NCBI RefSeq assembly: GCF_009856825.1 | Contig: NZ_WVTD01000009.1 | Coordinates: 1 to 64,000 of the forward strand | Length of the DNA: 64,000 nucleotides | Source: Novosphingobium silvae | GTDB taxonomy: Bacteria > Pseudomonadota > Alphaproteobacteria > Sphingomonadales > Sphingomonadaceae | Reading direction: 5' to 3' | Part shown: positions 9,237 through 18,415 of the stretch, piece after piece | Numbering within the stretch: position 1 is the first letter of the stretch | Layout of the letters: each line of letters begins with the position of its first letter | The notes under the pieces: model-generated | The model's database searches: none | Told to the model about the DNA's origin: nothing | What the model saw: only the letters and a program-made list of their open reading frames with translations | Program-made: the position numbers and the translations under genes

Positions 9237-9856
9237 CGCTCGCGCTCGTCGACTACGGCGCCGGGAACCTGCACTCGGTCGCGAACGCGCTGCGGGCGGC
9301 GGGGTGCGAGAACCTGGCGATCACCGACAGTCCTGACGCGGTGCGAGCGGCAGACCGCATCGTCCTCCCCGGAGTGGGCTCGTTCAAGGCCTGCGCAAAG
9401 GGCCTGCACGCGATCCCCGGCATGGTCGAGGCGATGGGCGAGCGGGTCCACCAGGGCGGTACGCCTTTCCTCGGGATCTGCGTCGGCATGCAACTGCTCG
9501 CAACGCGTGGTCTGGAGCACGGCGTCACGCCGGGGCTGGACTGGATCGCTGGCGAGGTGCGCCCGATCGAGCGGACCGATCCCGCGATCAAGATCCCGCA
9601 CATGGGCTGGAACGACGTGGCGCCCGGCCTCCACGATCCTTCCGGCGGGCTGGTGGAAGCGGGCGAGGCCTACTTCCTGCACTCCTATCACTTCGCACCC
9701 GAAGACGGCTCGAACGTGGCGGCGATGACCGACCACGGCGGCGGACTCGTGGCGGCGGTAGCGAAGGACAATGTGGTGGGCGTGCAGTTCCACCCCGAGA
9801 AAAGCCAGCAGTTCGGCCTTTCGCTGCTGTCCCGTTTCCTCGAATGGAAGCCTTGA
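9233..9856 (+). CDS. hisH: Imidazole glycerol phosphate synthase, glutamine amidotransferase subunit
   Basis: HisH releases ammonia from glutamine and passes it to HisF. The 207-residue product is a class I glutamine amidotransferase: IVLPGVGSFKACAKGL near residue 43, nucleophile Cys in FLGICVGMQLLAT near 82, and the His/Glu pair in GVQFHPEKSQQFG near 184. Its ATG overlaps the preceding stop by four bases (ATGA), and hisA follows after four bases. The partner HisF is encoded further along the same cluster. Confidence 0.97.
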   Translation: MTLALVDYGAGNLHSVANALRAAGCENLAITDSPDAVRAADRIVLPGVGSFKACAKGLHAIPGMVEAMGERVHQGGTPFLGICVGMQLLATRGLEHGVTPGLDWIAGEVRPIERTDPAIKIPHMGWNDVAPGLHDPSGGLVEAGEAYFLHSYHFAPEDGSNVAAMTDHGGGLVAAVAKDNVVGVQFHPEKSQQFGLSLLSRFLEWKP

Positions 9857-9860
9857 GACC

Positions 9861-10592
9861 ATGATCGTATTCCCCGCAATCGACCTCAAGCAGGGACAGG
9901 TCGTTCGCCTCGCCGAAGGCGACATGGCGCGCGCCACCGTCTACGGCGACGATCCCGCGGCACAGGCCATGCTCTTTGCAGAGGCGGGCTCGCAGTTCCT
10001 GCACGTCGTCGATCTCGACGGCTCGTTCGCGGGCAGGGCGGAAAACCGCGAGGCCGTGGAAGCGATTCTCGAGGCCTTTCCCGGCCACGTCCAGCTTGGC
10101 GGCGGCATCCGCACGGCCGAGGCGGTGGCGGGCTGGTTCGATCTGGGCGTCAGCCGCGTGGTCATGGGCACCGCAGCGCTCAAGGACCCGCAGTTCGTCA
10201 GGGACATGGCGAAGGAGTACCCGGGCGGCATCGTAGTGGCGGTGGACGCGCGCGACGGCATGGTCGCGACGGAGGGATGGGCGGAGGTTTCCGACGTTTC
10301 CATCGTCGACATGGCCCGCCGCTTCGAGGATGCGGGCGTTGCCAGCCTTCTCTTCACGGACATCGGCCGCGACGGTCTGCTCAAGGGCTGCAACATCGAC
10401 GCGACGGTCGAACTTGCGCGCCGCACCGATCTGCCGGTGATCGCCAGCGGCGGGGTCAAGGGCCTCGACGACATCCGCCTTCTCGCCCTCCACGCGCGCG
10501 ACGGGATCGAAGGCGTCATCACCGGCCGCGCCCTCTACGATGGCCGCCTCGACCTTGCCGCCGCGATCCGGATGGCGGAGCGCGAAGGGTGA
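9861..10592 (+). CDS. hisA: ProFAR isomerase (1-(5-phosphoribosyl)-5-[(phosphoribosylamino)methylideneamino]imidazole-4-carboxamide isomerase)
   Basis: HisA is the TIM-barrel aminoaldose-ketose isomerase of histidine synthesis. The 243-residue product carries the catalytic Asp near residue 8 in FPAIDLKQGQVVRLAEGD, the phosphate-binding LGGGIRTAEAV, the second Asp in VVAVDARDGMVATEGW, and the C-terminal VIASGGVKGLDDIRLL phosphate site. The start is the ATG at 9861; earlier in-frame codons fall inside hisH. The stop overlaps the GTG of the next small gene as GTGA. Confidence 0.97.
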   Translation: MIVFPAIDLKQGQVVRLAEGDMARATVYGDDPAAQAMLFAEAGSQFLHVVDLDGSFAGRAENREAVEAILEAFPGHVQLGGGIRTAEAVAGWFDLGVSRVVMGTAALKDPQFVRDMAKEYPGGIVVAVDARDGMVATEGWAEVSDVSIVDMARRFEDAGVASLLFTDIGRDGLLKGCNIDATVELARRTDLPVIASGGVKGLDDIRLLALHARDGIEGVITGRALYDGRLDLAAAIRMAEREG

Positions 10593-10834
10593 ACGAGAAC
10601 CGTCTCATGGCGGTCCTCGCGCTCGCCATCTTCGTGCCCGGTGCGCTCTGGGCCTACCGCGACTGGCGCGAGGGGCGGGCCCGCCTGATGCTGTTCAGCC
10701 GCGCGCGGGTGAAAGTGGAGACGACGCGCGCCGGTAACCCGCGCAAGTTCGCGATCTACACCGCTTTCAACGCCCTTCTGTGCGCGGTGGTGGCGGTCTT
10801 CGCCGTGCTGCTGTTCTTCAAGCCGGTGGAGTGA
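10589..10834 (+). CDS. Small membrane protein embedded in the his operon
   Basis: The 81-residue product begins with GTG overlapping the hisA stop (GTGA). Two hydrophobic segments ([18 protein letters not shown] near residues 6-23 and [18 protein letters not shown] near 58-75) flank a basic loop, so it is probably an inner-membrane protein with two spans. An ATG at 10607 is an alternative start. No family is recognised and there is no obvious link to histidine synthesis. The four-base gap to hisF puts it firmly in the operon. Confidence 0.7.
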   Translation: MNENRLMAVLALAIFVPGALWAYRDWREGRARLMLFSRARVKVETTRAGNPRKFAIYTAFNALLCAVVAVFAVLLFFKPVE

Positions 10835-10838
10835 CCTC

Positions 10839-11600
10839 ATGACCGTGCGTGTCCGTGTGATCCCCTGCCTCGACGTGCGTGACGGACGCGTGGTCAAGGG
10901 CGTCAACTTCGTCGATCTGAAGGACGCCGGCGATCCGGTCGAGCAGGCCCGCGCCTACGATGCGGCCGGAGCCGACGAGTTGTGCTTCCTCGACATCTCG
11001 GCCAGCCACGAAGGGCGCGGCACCCTGCTCGACGTGGTGCAGCGCACGGCGGAGGTGTGCTTCATGCCGCTGACGGTCGGCGGCGGAGTGCGCACGGCTG
11101 AGGATGCGCGGGCGCTGCTGCTGGCCGGCGCGGACAAGGTGGCGGTCAACTCCGCCGCCGTCTCGCGCCCGGAAGTCGTGGCGGACATCGCGGCGAGGTT
11201 CGGCTCGCAGTGCATCGTCGCCTCGGTGGATGCGCGCAGGGTCGCGCCGGGGCGTTGGGAGATCTTCACGCATGGCGGCCGCAAGGCGACGGGGATTGAC
11301 GCTCTGGAGCATGCCGTTACGCTTGCCGGGCATGGCGCGGGGGAACTTCTCGTCACGTCCATGGATGGCGACGGGACGCAGAACGGCTATGACCTCGAGC
11401 TCACCCGCGCCATCGCCGATGCGGTGTCGGTGCCGGTGATCGCCAGCGGCGGTGTCGGCAATCTCGACCATCTCGTCGCGGGTGTGACGCAAGGCCATGC
11501 AAGCGCGGTGCTGGCAGCGTCGATCTTCCACTTCGGCAGGCACTCCGTGGCCGAGGCCCATGCCGCCCTTCGTGCCGCCGGGCTTCCGGCGCGCGGGTGA
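10839..11600 (+). CDS. hisF: Imidazole glycerol phosphate synthase, cyclase subunit
   Basis: HisF combines ammonia from HisH with PRFAR to give imidazole glycerol phosphate and AICAR. The 253-residue TIM barrel has the catalytic Asp11 in [19 protein letters not shown], the phosphate site [13 protein letters not shown], the second catalytic Asp in [11 protein letters not shown], and [16 protein letters not shown]. Length and motifs are fully typical. The stop is followed by a gap of about 120 bases before a PEP-CTERM mini-gene. Confidence 0.97.
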   Translation: MTVRVRVIPCLDVRDGRVVKGVNFVDLKDAGDPVEQARAYDAAGADELCFLDISASHEGRGTLLDVVQRTAEVCFMPLTVGGGVRTAEDARALLLAGADKVAVNSAAVSRPEVVADIAARFGSQCIVASVDARRVAPGRWEIFTHGGRKATGIDALEHAVTLAGHGAGELLVTSMDGDGTQNGYDLELTRAIADAVSVPVIASGGVGNLDHLVAGVTQGHASAVLAASIFHFGRHSVAEAHAALRAAGLPARG

Positions 11601-11722
11601 CCGCGCGAAAGGACCCGCTTCTCCACCGCCCCGATACGGGACAGGCGCGTCTGTGCACTTGCCTCGCGGTGATGGAGCGACGATCTGGCGTTCCTGGCCT
11701 TCCCGACCAGCAGGAAAGATCC

Positions 11723-11896
11723 GTGAAACTCCTCAGCAGCCTGCCAGCGCTCGCGCTGCCTCTCCTGGCGGCCACTCCCGCCCATGCGGCGGGCGGCATT
11801 CCGCTTCCCGAGCCCAGCAGCCTGCTCCTGCTGGCGATGGGCGTCGTCGGCGTCGCCGTGGGCCGCAGGCTCTCTTCCAAGCGGCGCGAGGACTGA
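11723..11896 (+). CDS. PEP-CTERM sorting-signal mini-protein
   Basis: The 57-residue product consists almost only of a signal peptide (KLLSSLPALALPLLAATPAHA) followed by a C-terminal PEP-CTERM signal: PLPEPSSLLLLAMGVVGVAV then the basic RRLSSKRRED. PEP-CTERM tails are recognised by exosortase EpsH/XrtA systems and normally anchor much larger exported proteins. After signal cleavage only a few residues (AGGI) remain before the sorting motif, so there is no real passenger. The GTG start was chosen for an AGGAAAG ribosome binding site seven bases upstream; an in-frame ATG at 11597 would add 42 residues of unlikely sequence. No exosortase lies in the window. Confidence 0.7.
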   Translation: MKLLSSLPALALPLLAATPAHAAGGIPLPEPSSLLLLAMGVVGVAVGRRLSSKRRED

Positions 11897-11953
11897 GCCG
11901 CCGCCGGGCAGACCCGTCTTGACCCGCGGCGCTGACCGCCGCATGGCCATGGC

Positions 11954-12280
11954 ATGACCAGCCCCGACACTCTCGCACGCCTCGAGGCCACGATCGCCGA
12001 GCGCCGCTCCGCTGATCCGCAATCCAGCTACGTCGCAAAGCTGAATGCCAGGGGGCTCGGCAAGATCGCTCAGAAACTGGGCGAGGAAGCGACCGAGACG
12101 GTGATCGCCGCGCTGACCGAAGGGCGCGAGGCGCTCGTGGGCGAAGCCGCGGACCTGATCTTCCACCTGGTGGTCCTCCTCTCCGCCAAGGGCGTGCCGC
12201 TTTCCGAGGTGATGGCCGAACTTGACCGCCGCGAAGGCGTGTCGGGCATCGCCGAGAAGGCCTCCCGTCCCAAGGTCTGA
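11954..12280 (+). CDS. hisE: Phosphoribosyl-ATP pyrophosphatase
   Basis: HisE hydrolyses phosphoribosyl-ATP to phosphoribosyl-AMP in step two of histidine synthesis. The 108-residue product is the all-alpha MazG-related fold, with SYVAKLNARGLGKIAQKLGE, EEATETVIAAL and GEAADLIFHLVVLL carrying the metal-binding acidic residues. It is the stand-alone form, not fused to HisI. hisI itself is not in the window. A HIT gene follows after 27 bases. Confidence 0.95.
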   Translation: MTSPDTLARLEATIAERRSADPQSSYVAKLNARGLGKIAQKLGEEATETVIAALTEGREALVGEAADLIFHLVVLLSAKGVPLSEVMAELDRREGVSGIAEKASRPKV

Positions 12281-12307
12281 ACCCCGCCATCATCCGAGAG
12301 AGACCCG

Positions 12308-12685
12308 ATGCCGATCGACCCCAAGCTGCCCTACGACGCGAACAACATCTTCGCGAAGATCCTGCGCGGCGAGCTGCCGTGCTCGAAGGTCTACGAGGAC
12401 GAGCACGCGCTGGCCTTCAACGACATCCGTCCGCAGGCACCCGTCCACGTCCTGGTGATCCCCAAAGGGGCCTATGTCTCGTGGGACGATTTCACCGCCA
12501 AGGCCGATGACGGCGAGATCGCCGGGTTCATGCGCGCGGTCGGAAACGTCACTCGCCAGCTGGAGCTGGACGGGCCGGGCTATCGCCTGATGGTCAACAT
12601 GGGCGGGGCGGGGCACCAGGAAGTGCCGCACCTGCACGTCCACATCTTCGGCGGTCGCCAGTTCTTCCAGATGATCGCGGACTGA
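12308..12685 (+). CDS. HIT family (HinT-like) nucleotide hydrolase
   Basis: Histidine-triad proteins of the Hint branch hydrolyse purine nucleoside phosphoramidates. The 125-residue product has FAKILRGELPCSKVYEDEHA at the N-terminus, the nucleotide-binding VHVLVIPKGAY, and the catalytic triad HLHVHIFGGRQ near residue 113. It is the last gene of the his cluster, a position common in alphaproteobacteria. The start follows a GAGAGA ribosome binding sequence. Confidence 0.93.
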   Translation: MPIDPKLPYDANNIFAKILRGELPCSKVYEDEHALAFNDIRPQAPVHVLVIPKGAYVSWDDFTAKADDGEIAGFMRAVGNVTRQLELDGPGYRLMVNMGGAGHQEVPHLHVHIFGGRQFFQMIAD

Positions 12686-12855
12686 GACCGGCATAGCGTC
12701 TGATCCCGGGCGGCGGTCCCGGCCCCGGCGTGCCGCGACCCGGGCGCGGCAAACGCCCCTTCATTCTTTTTTCACCGTGCAATTCAGCCGGGAAGGCGGT
12801 TTGCGCGCGCTCCGGGCTTGAAGTCACGACCTCTCCCGTTACACAACCGCCCGGC

Positions 12856-13373
12856 ATGACGGACACACCTCAACATTCACTCACCGCCCAGTCCGGCGTG
12901 ATCGAAGGCCAGGTCCATGCTTACGCGCTTCGCGTGTTCTACGAGGACACGGACGCTGGCGGGGTGGTCTATCACGCCAATTACCTGCGCTGGTTCGAGC
13001 GTGCGCGATCCGACCTGCTGGACATGCTGGGCATCGACCAGCGCGCCGCCCTGCAGGAAGGCCTTGGCCTCTACACCGTGGCGGAGGTAAACCTTCGCTA
13101 CCTTGCTCCGGCAAGGCTGGGCGACGTGGTGGTGATCGAGACCTGGGCCGAGACCGTCGGCCGCGTCTCCGCCACCTTGCGCCAGACCGCCCGCTGCGGG
13201 GCCACGCGGCTCTGCGAGGCGACGGTAAAGGTGGGGTTCATCAGTCCTGAAGGACGACCGCGCCGACAGCCCGAGGCATGGCAGGCCGCCTTCGCCTCGC
13301 TCGAACCGATAACGACATCCGGCACTGCCGAGCCTGCAACGAAAGCAGGCGCCGCCGGACGGGAAGGACAAGA

Positions 13374-13377
<4 letters not shown>
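12856..13377 (+). CDS. ybgC: Tol-Pal-associated acyl-CoA thioesterase YbgC
   Basis: YbgC is a cytoplasmic hot-dog-fold acyl-CoA thioesterase encoded at the head of tol-pal clusters. The 173-residue product has the family motif FYEDTDAGGVVYHANYLRWF near residue 29, containing the catalytic Asp, followed by ERARSDLLDMLGI. The start was placed at MTDTPQHS, after which the similarity begins; the upstream open frame contains no conserved sequence. Its last codons overlap tolQ as ATGA, so coupling is likely. The C-terminal 25 residues are poorly conserved and Ala/Gly-rich. Confidence 0.93.
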
Positions 13378-14080
<703 letters not shown>

Positions 14081-14081
<1 letters not shown>

Positions 14082-14539
14082 TGGCGATGGGTGTCTCGGG
14101 GGGCGCCTTGGGCGGCGGCCGGGGACGTGGCCGACGGCGGGGCGGACGCGGGCCGATGGCCGAGATCAACGTGACGCCGCTGGTCGACGTGATGCTGGTG
14201 CTGCTCATCATCTTCATGGTCACCGCGCCGCTTCTCAAGGCCGCCGTGCCAATCGAATTGCCCGAAAGCCGCGCGAAGGCGATGAGCGAGGAGCAGGGCC
14301 AGCTGCAGATCACGATCCGCCGCGACGGCACGGTCTTCTACGAGGCGGACGAGCTGGCACCGGGCGAACTGGCCGAGCGTCTTGCCGCGACCCCGGCAGG
14401 AGCCGACGGCAAGCCCCCGCTCGTCACGCTGCGCGCCGACAAGGCGCTCGATTACGGGCGGGTGATGGAGATCATGGGCGAGCTCAACCGCGCGGGCTTC
14501 ACTTCGATCTCGCTGGTGACCGATGTCAGCGGCGGTTAA
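14081..14539 (+). CDS. tolR: Tol-Pal system protein TolR
   Basis: TolR is the ExbD-type partner of TolQ. The 152-residue product has a Gly/Arg-rich cytoplasmic start, then one membrane span (PLVDVMLVLLIIFMVTAPLL near residues 30-50) that contains the proton-path Asp in VDVML. The periplasmic domain follows with VPIELPESRA and LRADKALDYGRVMEIMGELN. The start overlaps the tolQ stop as TGATG. Size and order match alphaproteobacterial tol operons. Confidence 0.96.
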
Positions 14540-14563
14540 TGCGCTCGCGCTAGGGTCGGCGTG

Positions 14564-15637
14564 ATGGGATCCAGGGGACTGCGCAAGGACGAAGGCATCG
14601 GGCTGGGCGTGGCGATCGCGCTGCACGCCGCCGTGCTCTGGGCTATCCTGTATCTCAAGCCCGGTGAGAGCGAGGTGGTGAAGCCGCCGCAGCGCATCGA
14701 AGTGACGATCAGCGAGGAAGTTGGGATGACCTCCACCTCGCCGAACCCCGATGCGAAGGCGGCACCCGACAAGAGCCCCGAACTCGGCGATCCGGCGCCC
14801 GAGGCCGCGCCCGTGCAGCCGGTGGAGCCGGCTCCCGCGCCGCAGCCCGAGCCGCGCCCCGTGCCCGAGCCCGCTCCGCGCGCCGTGGAGCGGCCGCAGC
14901 CGAAGCCTCAACCCAGGCCCGAGCCGAAACCCCAACCCAAGCCACAGCCGCCCCGGCCGGCGCCCAAGCCTGCTCCCAAGGCACCCGCCAAGCCGGTCGA
15001 GAAACCGCAGCCCAAACCTCAGCCGCAAGCTCAGCCCAAGCCCAAACCTCAGCCCAAGGCTTCCGCCAAGCCCCGGCCAGCGCAGAAGGCTGAGCCGAAG
15101 AAGCCCGCCACGACGGATGCGCGCAAGTCCAGCGCGATCGACACCATCGTGAAGTCGAAGCCCAAGGCCGCGCCTCCCGGCAAGTCGGCGGGGACGTCGA
15201 AGTCGAGCACGCCTCCGAAGAAGGCGGGCTCGAGCGCTTTCGACGATGCCTTCAAGAGCGGCACGCCCGGCGCCAGGTCGGAGAGCGGCAGCGGCGCGCC
15301 CGCGGCGAAAGTGGGGCCAGCGCAGGTGTCCGCACTCAACGCGGCGATCGGGCGGCAGCTGAAGCCGCACTGGCGCGGCAAGGCTCCCGAGGGGGCGGAC
15401 GCGGAACTGCTGGTCACCCGCGTCCGTTTCCGCCTGAACCGTGACGGAAGTCTGGCGGGGGAACCGCAGGTCGTCTCCACCACGGGCCAGACCGATGCAA
15501 ACCGCGCACAGGTTTCGCGCCACCAGGAGCAGGCGATCCGCGCGGTGAAGCTTGCCGCGCCGTTCAATCTGCCCGACGATCTCTACGAAGGCTGGAAGGT
15601 CATCACGACCAACTTTGACAGAAGGCTATCGCAATGA
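14564..15637 (+). CDS. tolA: Cell envelope integrity protein TolA, Pro/Lys-rich form
   Basis: TolA spans the periplasm and links TolQR to TolB-Pal. The 357-residue product has an N-terminal membrane anchor (LGVAIALHAAVLWAILYL) and then a Pro/Lys/Gln/Glu-rich spacer from about residue 75 to 230, where KPQP-type units recur many times. A C-terminal TonB/TolA-like domain follows (QLKPHWRGK, LVTRVRFRLNRDGSLAGEP). The spacer is prolines rather than the Ala-rich coiled coil of Escherichia coli TolA, which is common in sphingomonads. GTG at 14561 immediately before the ATG is an alternative start. The stop overlaps tolB as ATGA. Confidence 0.9.
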   Translation: MGSRGLRKDEGIGLGVAIALHAAVLWAILYLKPGESEVVKPPQRIEVTISEEVGMTSTSPNPDAKAAPDKSPELGDPAPEAAPVQPVEPAPAPQPEPRPVPEPAPRAVERPQPKPQPRPEPKPQPKPQPPRPAPKPAPKAPAKPVEKPQPKPQPQAQPKPKPQPKASAKPRPAQKAEPKKPATTDARKSSAIDTIVKSKPKAAPPGKSAGTSKSSTPPKKAGSSAFDDAFKSGTPGARSESGSGAPAAKVGPAQVSALNAAIGRQLKPHWRGKAPEGADAELLVTRVRFRLNRDGSLAGEPQVVSTTGQTDANRAQVSRHQEQAIRAVKLAAPFNLPDDLYEGWKVITTNFDRRLSQ

Positions 15638-17010
15638 AGATAAACCATATCCTTGCCCTCGGCCTCATGCTCTCGGCTTCGGGTCTCGCCCATGCCCAGA
15701 CGCCCGTTCCTGCGCCTGCCCCGACCGAAGCCGATGGCGGCGGGCTCGAGGTCACGGTTTCGGACGACAGCGAATGGCAGGACCTCGGCATCGCGATCAC
15801 CACGTTCGCGACCGACGCGGACGTGCCCACGCGCACCAACGCAGGCACCACCGGCGCGCTCGGCCGCGCGCTATCGCAGGTTGTCGCCGCCGACCTCAAG
15901 AACAACGGCCTGTTCAAGCCTTCCGGCCCGGACGGTCTGCCGCAGCCCGCCTATGGCCAGGTACAGGCGCCGGATTACGGCACCTGGGCCTCGCGCAGTG
16001 CCGACATGCTGGTGCAGGGCTATGTTCGCGCGGGCGGCGACGGGACAATCACCGTGGGCTGCTACCTGTATGACGTCGCACTCAAGCAGCAGCTCGTGAA
16101 GGGTGGCTGGCAGGTTCCGCCGTCCGACTGGCGCCGCGCCGCGCACAAGTGCGCCGACATGGTCTACTCGCGCCTTTCGGGCGAAAGCCCGTTCTTCGAT
16201 TCCAAGATCGCCTACATCGCCGAAACCGGGCCCAAGGGCCGCCGGATGAAGCGCTTGGCGATCATGGATTCGGACGGGGCCAACCACCGCTATCTCACCA
16301 GCGGACAGGCGATGGCGCTGACGCCGCGCTATTCGCCGGACTATTCGAAGATCCTCTACCTGTCCTATCTCAACGGACAGCCGAGCATCTACTCCTACGA
16401 CCTCGCAACCGACCGCCAGACGCTGATCGCGCGTACCGGCAACCCCACGCTCGCGCCGCGCTGGTCGCCCGACGGGAAATGGGTGCTCTACTCGATGGCG
16501 CGGAGCGGCACGACCGATATCTACCGCGTTTCGGCAGCGGGAGGCGGCACGCCGCAGCGCCTGACGAACGGGCCCGGCATCAACATCGGCGGCTCGTACT
16601 CGCCGGACGGCCGCCAGATCGTCTTCGAGAGCGATCGTTCGGGAAGCCAGCAGATCTACGTGATGAACGCCGATGGATCGAACCAGCGGCGCATCAGCTT
16701 CTTCGGCGGCCGTGCCGCCACGCCCGAGTGGAGCCCGCGCGGCGACCAGATCGCCTTCACGCACATCGCCGGGAACCTGCGGGTGGCGGTCATGACGCCC
16801 AGCGGAGGGGGTATGCGCCACCTGACCGACAGCTGGCAGGACGAGGCGCCCACCTGGTCGCCCAACGGCCGCATCGTCCAGTTCTTCCGCACCAGCAAGG
16901 GCAGCGGCACCGCCTCGATCTGGCAGGTGGATCTGACCGGGCGCAACGAGCGCAAGCTGCCTACCCCGGTGGGCGCTTCCGATCCTGCCTGGGGACCCGT
17001 GCGCCCCTGA
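15634..17010 (+). CDS. tolB: Tol-Pal system periplasmic protein TolB
   Basis: TolB is the periplasmic beta-propeller that shuttles between TolA and Pal. The 458-residue product has a signal peptide ending near residue 22 (ASGLAHAQ), an N-terminal DPBB-like domain up to about 190, and then WD40-like PD40 blades with repeated SPDG or SPNG turns (YSPDYSKILYLSY, WSPDGKWVLYSMAR, YSPDGRQIVFESDRSG). A somewhat long Pro/Ala spacer follows the signal peptide. It is translationally coupled to tolA. Confidence 0.96.
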   Translation: MKINHILALGLMLSASGLAHAQTPVPAPAPTEADGGGLEVTVSDDSEWQDLGIAITTFATDADVPTRTNAGTTGALGRALSQVVAADLKNNGLFKPSGPDGLPQPAYGQVQAPDYGTWASRSADMLVQGYVRAGGDGTITVGCYLYDVALKQQLVKGGWQVPPSDWRRAAHKCADMVYSRLSGESPFFDSKIAYIAETGPKGRRMKRLAIMDSDGANHRYLTSGQAMALTPRYSPDYSKILYLSYLNGQPSIYSYDLATDRQTLIARTGNPTLAPRWSPDGKWVLYSMARSGTTDIYRVSAAGGGTPQRLTNGPGINIGGSYSPDGRQIVFESDRSGSQQIYVMNADGSNQRRISFFGGRAATPEWSPRGDQIAFTHIAGNLRVAVMTPSGGGMRHLTDSWQDEAPTWSPNGRIVQFFRTSKGSGTASIWQVDLTGRNERKLPTPVGASDPAWGPVRP

Positions 17011-17018
17011 TCGCGCCG

Positions 17019-17063
17019 GAACGATCGCCAGCGTCGTGCATTGCGTTTCGTTGGCGATCGTTC
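17019..17063. promoter_or_regulatory. Inverted repeat between tolB and pal
   Basis: A perfect 12-bp inverted repeat (GAACGATCGCCA at 17019-17030 and TGGCGATCGTTC at 17052-17063) flanks a 21-base loop. It sits just after tolB and about 85 bases before pal. There is no U-rich tract directly after it, so it could be a weak terminator or an mRNA processing or stabilising hairpin that lets pal be expressed more strongly than tolB. Confidence 0.45.
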
Positions 17064-17146
17064 AGGTTACCTGTGTTTAGTATTGAACGTAAATTCCAGA
17101 ACATGCCGGCCCCACCCGCAGGCCGAGCAGCATAGGAGATTGCCCG

Positions 17147-17689
17147 ATGCACACCTCTCGTTCCTTCTCGCGCAGCACCCGCGTCGGCGCCACGATGCTC
17201 GTGGTAGCGGGCGCGCTTGCGATCTCGGCTTGCGGCAAGAAGGCTCCGGCGCAGCTTCCGCCAGAGCCCGGCCCGGCCACCAGCTCTAGCAGCGGCGGTG
17301 GCGACATGGGCATGGGCCCCGTCGCGGGCAGCCAGGCGGATTTCGTCGCCAAGATGATGGGCGCTGACACAATCTACTTCGCGCTCGACAAGTACGACGT
17401 GGATGCCGAGGACCAGCAGGCGCTTGGCCGTCAGGCGCAGTGGCTGATGCAGTATCCCTCGAAGCGCGCCACGATCGAGGGCCATGCCGACGAGCGGGGC
17501 ACGCGCGAGTACAACCTCGCCCTTGGCGAGCGCCGGGCCAATGCCGCGCGCAATTACCTCATCAGCCTCGGCGTCGAAGCCTCGCGCCTGAACACCGTCA
17601 GCTACGGCAAGGAACGCCCCATCGCGCTCGGTTCGGACGAGGCGTCCTGGGCGCAGAACCGCCGCGCCGTGACCGTGACGATCGACTGA
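17147..17689 (+). CDS. pal: Peptidoglycan-associated lipoprotein Pal
   Basis: Pal is an outer-membrane lipoprotein that binds peptidoglycan through an OmpA-like domain. The 180-residue product has a lipoprotein signal with lipobox LAISAC (Cys near residue 28), a short Gly/Ser/Pro linker, and the OmpA-C domain from about residue 75. That domain carries TIYFALDKYDVDAEDQ, then EGHADERGTREYNLALGERR with the peptidoglycan-binding Asp and Arg, and the C-terminal WAQNRRAVTVTID. It closes the tol-pal cluster and is followed by a strong terminator hairpin. Confidence 0.97.
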   Translation: MHTSRSFSRSTRVGATMLVVAGALAISACGKKAPAQLPPEPGPATSSSSGGGDMGMGPVAGSQADFVAKMMGADTIYFALDKYDVDAEDQQALGRQAQWLMQYPSKRATIEGHADERGTREYNLALGERRANAARNYLISLGVEASRLNTVSYGKERPIALGSDEASWAQNRRAVTVTID

Positions 17690-17705
17690 CGGCGTTGACC
17701 GCCTC

Positions 17706-17741
17706 GGCCCCCGCATGTGCCTTCGCGCGCATGCGGGGGCC
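17706..17741 (+). terminator. Strong hairpin after pal
   Basis: A perfect 12-bp stem (GGCCCCCGCATG with CATGCGGGGGCC) and a 12-base loop lie 17 bases after the pal stop codon. The run of T after it is weak (CGCTCGCTTCC), so termination may depend partly on the very stable stem. Confidence 0.7.
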
Positions 17742-17831
17742 GCTCGCTTCCCGGCCTTGCCCTGCCTATTTCGCGACGAACGACGAACCGGGGGTTGCAT
17801 CGTCTGCGAGTCGCGGCTTATCGCGGTCCGA

Positions 17832-18365
17832 ATGAACCGCGCACGCCGATCCACCGACTGGGGTTTTCCGCGCTGGCGCGGCTACGGCAGTTCGCGCGAG
17901 GCTGCGCAGGTGCGCCTGTGCGACCGGCACGGCTGCAACGATCCCGGCAACTGTCCCGCGCCCAAGAGCCCGAACAGTCCCGATCGCTGGTACTTCTGCC
18001 AGAAGCACGCCGCCGAATACAACGCGGGGTGGGACTACTTCGCCGGCCTCGACGCCGAAGAGGCGGCCCGGCGCGAGGCGCAGGAGCGCTCCGACTTTTC
18101 AGGCTTCAAGGAATCGGCCCATTACGGCTGGGCCGGATCGGGCGATGGCAGTCGCAGCCGCGATGAACTGCGCGCGCTCGAAGCTCTCGGACTGGACCCC
18201 GACGCCGATTTCGACGCGGTGAGGAAGGCCTGGCGTTCGCGCGCAAAGGAAGTGCACCCAGACGTGCGCCCCAACGACGAGGAAGCCGCCAAGGCGTTCC
18301 AGACCTATCAGGTCGCCTACGAGGTCCTGCGAGCGGCGGAAGAACGCCGCGAATGGCGCGGCTGA
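17832..18365 (+). CDS. J-domain protein with an N-terminal Cys cluster
   Basis: The 177-residue product ends in a DnaJ-type J-domain (from about residue 115): ALEALGLDPDADFDAVRKAW followed by EVHPDVRPNDEEAAKAFQ, with the essential HPD tripeptide intact. It therefore should stimulate an Hsp70 ATPase. The N-terminal half has RLCDRHGCNDPGNCPAPKSP and WYFCQKHAAEYN, a Cys/His arrangement that may bind metal. This architecture is typical of a sphingomonad J-domain protein of unknown client. The start was chosen at MNRARRSTDWGF; the frame is open further upstream but lacks similarity. Confidence 0.85.
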   Translation: MNRARRSTDWGFPRWRGYGSSREAAQVRLCDRHGCNDPGNCPAPKSPNSPDRWYFCQKHAAEYNAGWDYFAGLDAEEAARREAQERSDFSGFKESAHYGWAGSGDGSRSRDELRALEALGLDPDADFDAVRKAWRSRAKEVHPDVRPNDEEAAKAFQTYQVAYEVLRAAEERREWRG

Positions 18366-18415
18366 CCCGGGCGCGCGCCGATTTCGCCCGGTAAGCGCGC
18401 GAGGGCTTCCAGGGC

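Noticed and set aside
14790..15250. A tandem-repeat or minisatellite locus
   Set aside because: The repetition is the Pro/Lys-rich spacer of TolA, expressed in frame, not an independent repeat element.
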